This document shows, in pieces, positions 61,380 to 64,000 of a stretch of 64,000 nucleotides of DNA. Position 1 is the stretch's first letter, and every line of letters starts with the position of its first letter. The stretch spans positions 105,826 to 169,825 of the forward strand of contig JAOIVW010000004.1 in NCBI GenBank assembly GCA_028224375.1, written 5' to 3'. The translations under genes and the position numbers were made by a program. The notes beneath the pieces are model-generated. The model saw only the letters and a program-made list of their open reading frames with translations, searched no databases and was not told where the DNA came from. Source of the DNA: Hellea sp. (GTDB lineage Bacteria > Pseudomonadota > Alphaproteobacteria > Caulobacterales > Maricaulaceae).

Positions 61380-62072
61380 CTAGCTATTTTCGCCAAGCCA
61401 TCCTGTTAGGTCATTTGTTATGTAATCCACCCAATCGGCTTTAGTTGTATGCCCAGCGGGACGCGTGATTTCTGGTTCGTCTCCCCAATCCTCATCAGAT
61501 GTCACAAGAACGGTTCGCATGCCCATATGTTTAGGGACTTCGAGATTACGCACGCTGTCCTCGAAGAAAATGGCTGTTTCGGGGTCGATGTCAAATACGT
61601 CGCAGAATTTTATATAGGGGCTGCGTTTGGGTTTAGGGACGTAATCAACATCCTCAATACCGAAGCTTCCGTCAAAAAGATCAAAGAGGTTTAAATGTCC
61701 TGCAACGTTTTTGGCGTGGCCTTTGGAGCCATTAGTAAAGATGAACTTTCGCCCGGGTAAAGCTTGGATAAATCCGCGAAGCTGCGGGTCAGGCTCGAGC
61801 ATATGTAAGTCAACATCATGGACGTAATCGAGAAATTCTGCTGGATCCATGCCATGAACAGCCATCATGCCAGAAAGTGAAGTGCCATATTCTGCTAGGA
61901 ATTCCTTTTGTACATAACGCGCTTTTTGGGGCTGTAAGGCCAAGTAACGGCTGATGAATGATGTGATCTTTCGATCGATTTGAGAGAAAAATTCAGCGTC
62001 TGCCCTATACAGCGTATTATCAAGGTCAAAAATCCAATTTTGGATGTGCTTTAAATCAGAGTTTTGCGTCAT
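61380..62072 (-). CDS. Pyrimidine 5'-nucleotidase (HAD family)
   Basis: A 230-residue HAD hydrolase. Motif I is WIFDLDNTLYRADAEFF, motif II FIFTNGSKGHAKNV, motif III around KPKRSPY and motif IV IFFEDSVRNLEVPK. This fits the Phm8/SDT1-like nucleotidase group that often sits near argB in Alphaproteobacteria. Its start overlaps the stop of the DUF1036 gene by one base. Confidence 0.92.
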   Translation of the reverse strand: MTQNSDLKHIQNWIFDLDNTLYRADAEFFSQIDRKITSFISRYLALQPQKARYVQKEFLAEYGTSLSGMMAVHGMDPAEFLDYVHDVDLHMLEPDPQLRGFIQALPGRKFIFTNGSKGHAKNVAGHLNLFDLFDGSFGIEDVDYVPKPKRSPYIKFCDVFDIDPETAIFFEDSVRNLEVPKHMGMRTVLVTSDEDWGDEPEITRPAGHTTKADWVDYITNDLTGWLGENS

Positions 62073-63133
62073 TAGCGGCGTAACCCAACCGGGTTAGGCG
62101 CGGCGAAGTCCTGATCCGTCAGCATAATGCGAATGCCGTCATTATCTGTAGGAAGGGGACGAAAATTTGCAACGGCGTATCCTGCCTCGGCGCAATATTC
62201 ACGTCCCAGAGCAGAAAATTTAGCCTCAGCGACACAAAATTGTGACGGTGTTGTTGCGACAGAACGCAGACGTTTATCTGGGCCTGTTTCGCGTCCGTTT
62301 TCGCTTTCTGTGATGTTCTCCGCAAGAGCGTAATAATGGGCTTCACTGCCTTTTAAGGGTTTGGTTAAGGGGCGCAGGCATTGACCTTGCTCAATGGTCC
62401 ACCATCCTCTGGAACGCCAATCACCATCATCGCGCGTCGCGACAGCGGTCCAGATTTTGCCGGAGCTGTTATTGCAAAGCTCCAATCCGGTTTCCGCTTG
62501 TTTTGATTCTGCGACTTTTACCATGGCATCGATGAGCGCGTTATCATCGATATTCTTGTCAAGTTCTTGGTCTTTTTTAAAGGTCTCAATGGTCCTTGTC
62601 GTGCGCCGTCCGGGCAAACCATCAACACGGGTAATCTTATAATTGCTGTCTTTTAGTAGGCGCTGCATACCGGCTGTGGCAGCGTTTGTACCAAAGTTAT
62701 CAGGTTCAATGAAGCTTGTGCGTGGATTAGCTGGATCGACAGCGAGGTAATTTCTCATTTCCAAATTTTGCAATTGGCAACTCTTGGTCGCGTCGGCTTC
62801 AAAGTCGACATCAGATACGCATAAAGGAACGCTGCCGGCCCATTCACGAATGCCGCCTTGGTGCACGGGGTCGCTTTCAGCAAAAACATAACGCGGAGAA
62901 TTGGGCGGCACATTGTGATTAATGCATTCACCGGGGCGGGCCTTTTCCCAGCCTTTTGGACTGACTTTCCCGCCGCGCATATAGGCAGTGGCCAGACGTA
63001 AAACATAACTCGTTTCGTTGCAGATTTCCCAATCGGTTACAGTTGCCGCCTCCGTGCTGAGAGGGGCTTGGTCTTGTGCCATGGCAAATTGGGGCACAGC
63101 TAAGAGCAAAGTTGTTAGCAGGGTTGCTCTCAT
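62072..63133 (-). CDS. Secreted protein with two DUF1036 domains and a peptidoglycan-binding-like middle
   Basis: A 353-residue protein with a signal peptide (to AMAQ). DUF1036-like domains lie at about 30-125 ([31 protein letters not shown]) and 215-330 ([31 protein letters not shown]). Between them, residues 150-185 ([20 protein letters not shown]) resemble the peptidoglycan-binding PGB_1 fold. Cysteines may form disulphides. Its end and start overlap neighbours by one and four bases, so it is coupled to argB and the nucleotidase. Confidence 0.85.
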   Translation of the reverse strand: MRATLLTTLLLAVPQFAMAQDQAPLSTEAATVTDWEICNETSYVLRLATAYMRGGKVSPKGWEKARPGECINHNVPPNSPRYVFAESDPVHQGGIREWAGSVPLCVSDVDFEADATKSCQLQNLEMRNYLAVDPANPRTSFIEPDNFGTNAATAGMQRLLKDSNYKITRVDGLPGRRTTRTIETFKKDQELDKNIDDNALIDAMVKVAESKQAETGLELCNNSSGKIWTAVATRDDGDWRSRGWWTIEQGQCLRPLTKPLKGSEAHYYALAENITESENGRETGPDKRLRSVATTPSQFCVAEAKFSALGREYCAEAGYAVANFRPLPTDNDGIRIMLTDQDFAAPNPVGLRR

Positions 63134-63993
63134 CCGATTAATGTTCCCGCGCCTTGATCGGTAAACAGTTCAACCAGCAAGCCATGGGCGCGGCGACCAT
63201 CCAAGATTACAACGGCATCCACACCGGCCTCAACAGCTTCAATAGCTGTTGTTAATTTAGGTATCATCCCGCCTTGGGCTGTGCCGTCAGCTATCAGCCC
63301 TCGGGCCTCTTTGGGGGATAAATTTGTGAGCAGATTTTTTTCCTTATCCATCACGCCTGTAATATCGGTCAATAACATTAGCCGAGAGGCCGAGAGTGCG
63401 CCCGCTAAGACGCCTGCTGCGGTATCAGCATTGACGTTATAAGACGCGCCATTGGCGCCTCCGCTAATCGGAGAAACAACAGGAATGAAGCCTGGGTCGG
63501 CAGCGGCTAAAACATTCAGCACAGATGTGTCGGTGGTTTCGGGAATGCCTGTAAAGCCGAGTTTTTTATCTTTGGCTTTCGCGGTGATAAGATTAGCGTC
63601 ACGGCCTGAGAGGCCTACCGCACGTCCGCCGGCTTCATTGATGGCCTGAACGATTGATTTGTTGATGGCCCCTGACAATACCATCTCGGCCACGCCGACG
63701 GTTTCCATATCAGAGACCCGTAAGCCGTCCACAAATTCTGATTTGATATTCAATCTTTCAAGCATGGAGCCGATTTGCGGCCCGCCGCCATGGACAATGA
63801 CGGGGCGAATGCCAAATTGTTTCAAAAGCACAACGTCGCGGGCAAATTTTTGGGTCAGTTCAGGATCGCCCATGGCGTGACCACCAAATTTTATGACGAT
63901 GGTTTGTCCTGAATAGCGCTGGATGAACGGCAAGGCTTCAGAAAGCGTTTGAGCGCTTGTCCAGCCCGTTTCATTTTTACGCCGTTTCAGCAT
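63130..63993 (-). CDS. argB: Acetylglutamate kinase
   Basis: A 287-residue enzyme that phosphorylates N-acetylglutamate in arginine synthesis. Motifs: [11 protein letters not shown] (Lys for ATP), [21 protein letters not shown] and [15 protein letters not shown], all typical of ArgB. The C-terminus carries the usual [16 protein letters not shown] helix. The ATG lies at 63991-63993, seven bases from the window edge, so its promoter is not seen. Confidence 0.96.
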   Translation of the reverse strand: MLKRRKNETGWTSAQTLSEALPFIQRYSGQTIVIKFGGHAMGDPELTQKFARDVVLLKQFGIRPVIVHGGGPQIGSMLERLNIKSEFVDGLRVSDMETVGVAEMVLSGAINKSIVQAINEAGGRAVGLSGRDANLITAKAKDKKLGFTGIPETTDTSVLNVLAAADPGFIPVVSPISGGANGASYNVNADTAAGVLAGALSASRLMLLTDITGVMDKEKNLLTNLSPKEARGLIADGTAQGGMIPKLTTAIEAVEAGVDAVVILDGRRAHGLLVELFTDQGAGTLIG

Positions 63994-64000
63994 GATAATC

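Noticed and set aside
1..64000. CRISPR arrays, insertion sequences, integrases, toxin-antitoxin or restriction systems
   Set aside because: No spaced repeats, transposase, integrase or restriction motifs were seen; the HNH protein is a lone chromosomal family without a methyltransferase partner.

Overview
The window looks like chromosomal DNA of a marine alphaproteobacterium, most likely a dimorphic or stalked relative of the Hyphomonadaceae/Maricaulales. This is an inference from gene content: a complete Caulobacter-style cpa/Tad (Flp) pilus locus with CtrA-like boxes, a COQ9 homologue, a cysteine-poor L36 paralogue, an alphaproteobacterial small SRP RNA, and moderate G+C. I see no prophage, insertion sequence, CRISPR array or integron. 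The content is mostly housekeeping with a few accessory clusters.

Layout. 1-3.5 kb: edge of a DksA-like gene, a NatAB-type ABC exporter and COQ9. 3.6-5.6 kb: nrdB behind a pair of NrdR boxes, then a tyrosine phosphatase. 5.6-18.6 kb: the Tad pilus locus. Two TadE-like pseudopilins and a stand-alone secretin N-domain protein run leftward; two identical tandem flp pilin genes, then cpaA, cpaB, cpaC, cpaD, cpaE, cpaF, tadB and tadC run rightward; a TadD-like TPR lipoprotein closes the locus in the opposite direction. 18.7-31.2 kb: mixed genes (leucyl aminopeptidase, acyltransferase-3 relative, MarR, NlpC/P60, cytochrome c, prephenate dehydratase, YHS protein, NudC, a DUF547 gene broken by one in-frame TGA, an outer-membrane barrel, SRP RNA, MobA-like protein, a membrane protein/XRE pair and an unknown protein). 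30.7-35.1 kb: an Lrp regulator divergent from a branched-chain 2-oxoacid dehydrogenase operon whose E2 has two near-identical lipoyl domains. 35.2 kb: tRNA-Met. 36.6-39.5 kb: a five-gene coupled operon (HNH nuclease, 57-aa membrane protein, cyclophilin lipoprotein, histidine-phosphatase lipoprotein, membrane protein) behind an array of four 11-bp-spaced PhoB-like repeats with a correctly placed -10 element. 39.5-47 kb: SufE, a GMC alcohol dehydrogenase, a coniferyl-type aldehyde dehydrogenase, a TonB-dependent receptor and a GNAT protein. 47-64 kb: zinc CDF exporter, a lone DUF2793 protein, an extensin-like/protease/DUF350 trio, RlmN, a thiolase-like protein, PhhB, VanZ, a repeat-rich secreted protein, an AGCS symporter, L36, TPR protein, M28 and M19 peptidases, a HAD nucleotidase, a DUF1036 protein and argB.

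Working together: the pilus genes form a full assembly machine (pilin, prepilin peptidase, secretin, pilotin, ATPases, platform proteins). The flp, cpaB and tadD upstream regions carry TTAA-N7-TTAA-like boxes, suggesting cell-cycle (CtrA) control. The bkd genes break down Val/Leu/Ile keto acids. The receptor/ALDH/GMC trio suggests uptake and stepwise oxidation of an alcohol-type substrate.

The most interesting observations are the four-repeat Pho-box array in front of the HNH/phosphatase operon, the recent tandem duplication of flp with its whole regulatory context, the twin NrdR boxes, the nonsense-interrupted DUF547 gene and the tandem-lipoyl E2. I found no obviously new defence or mobile system.
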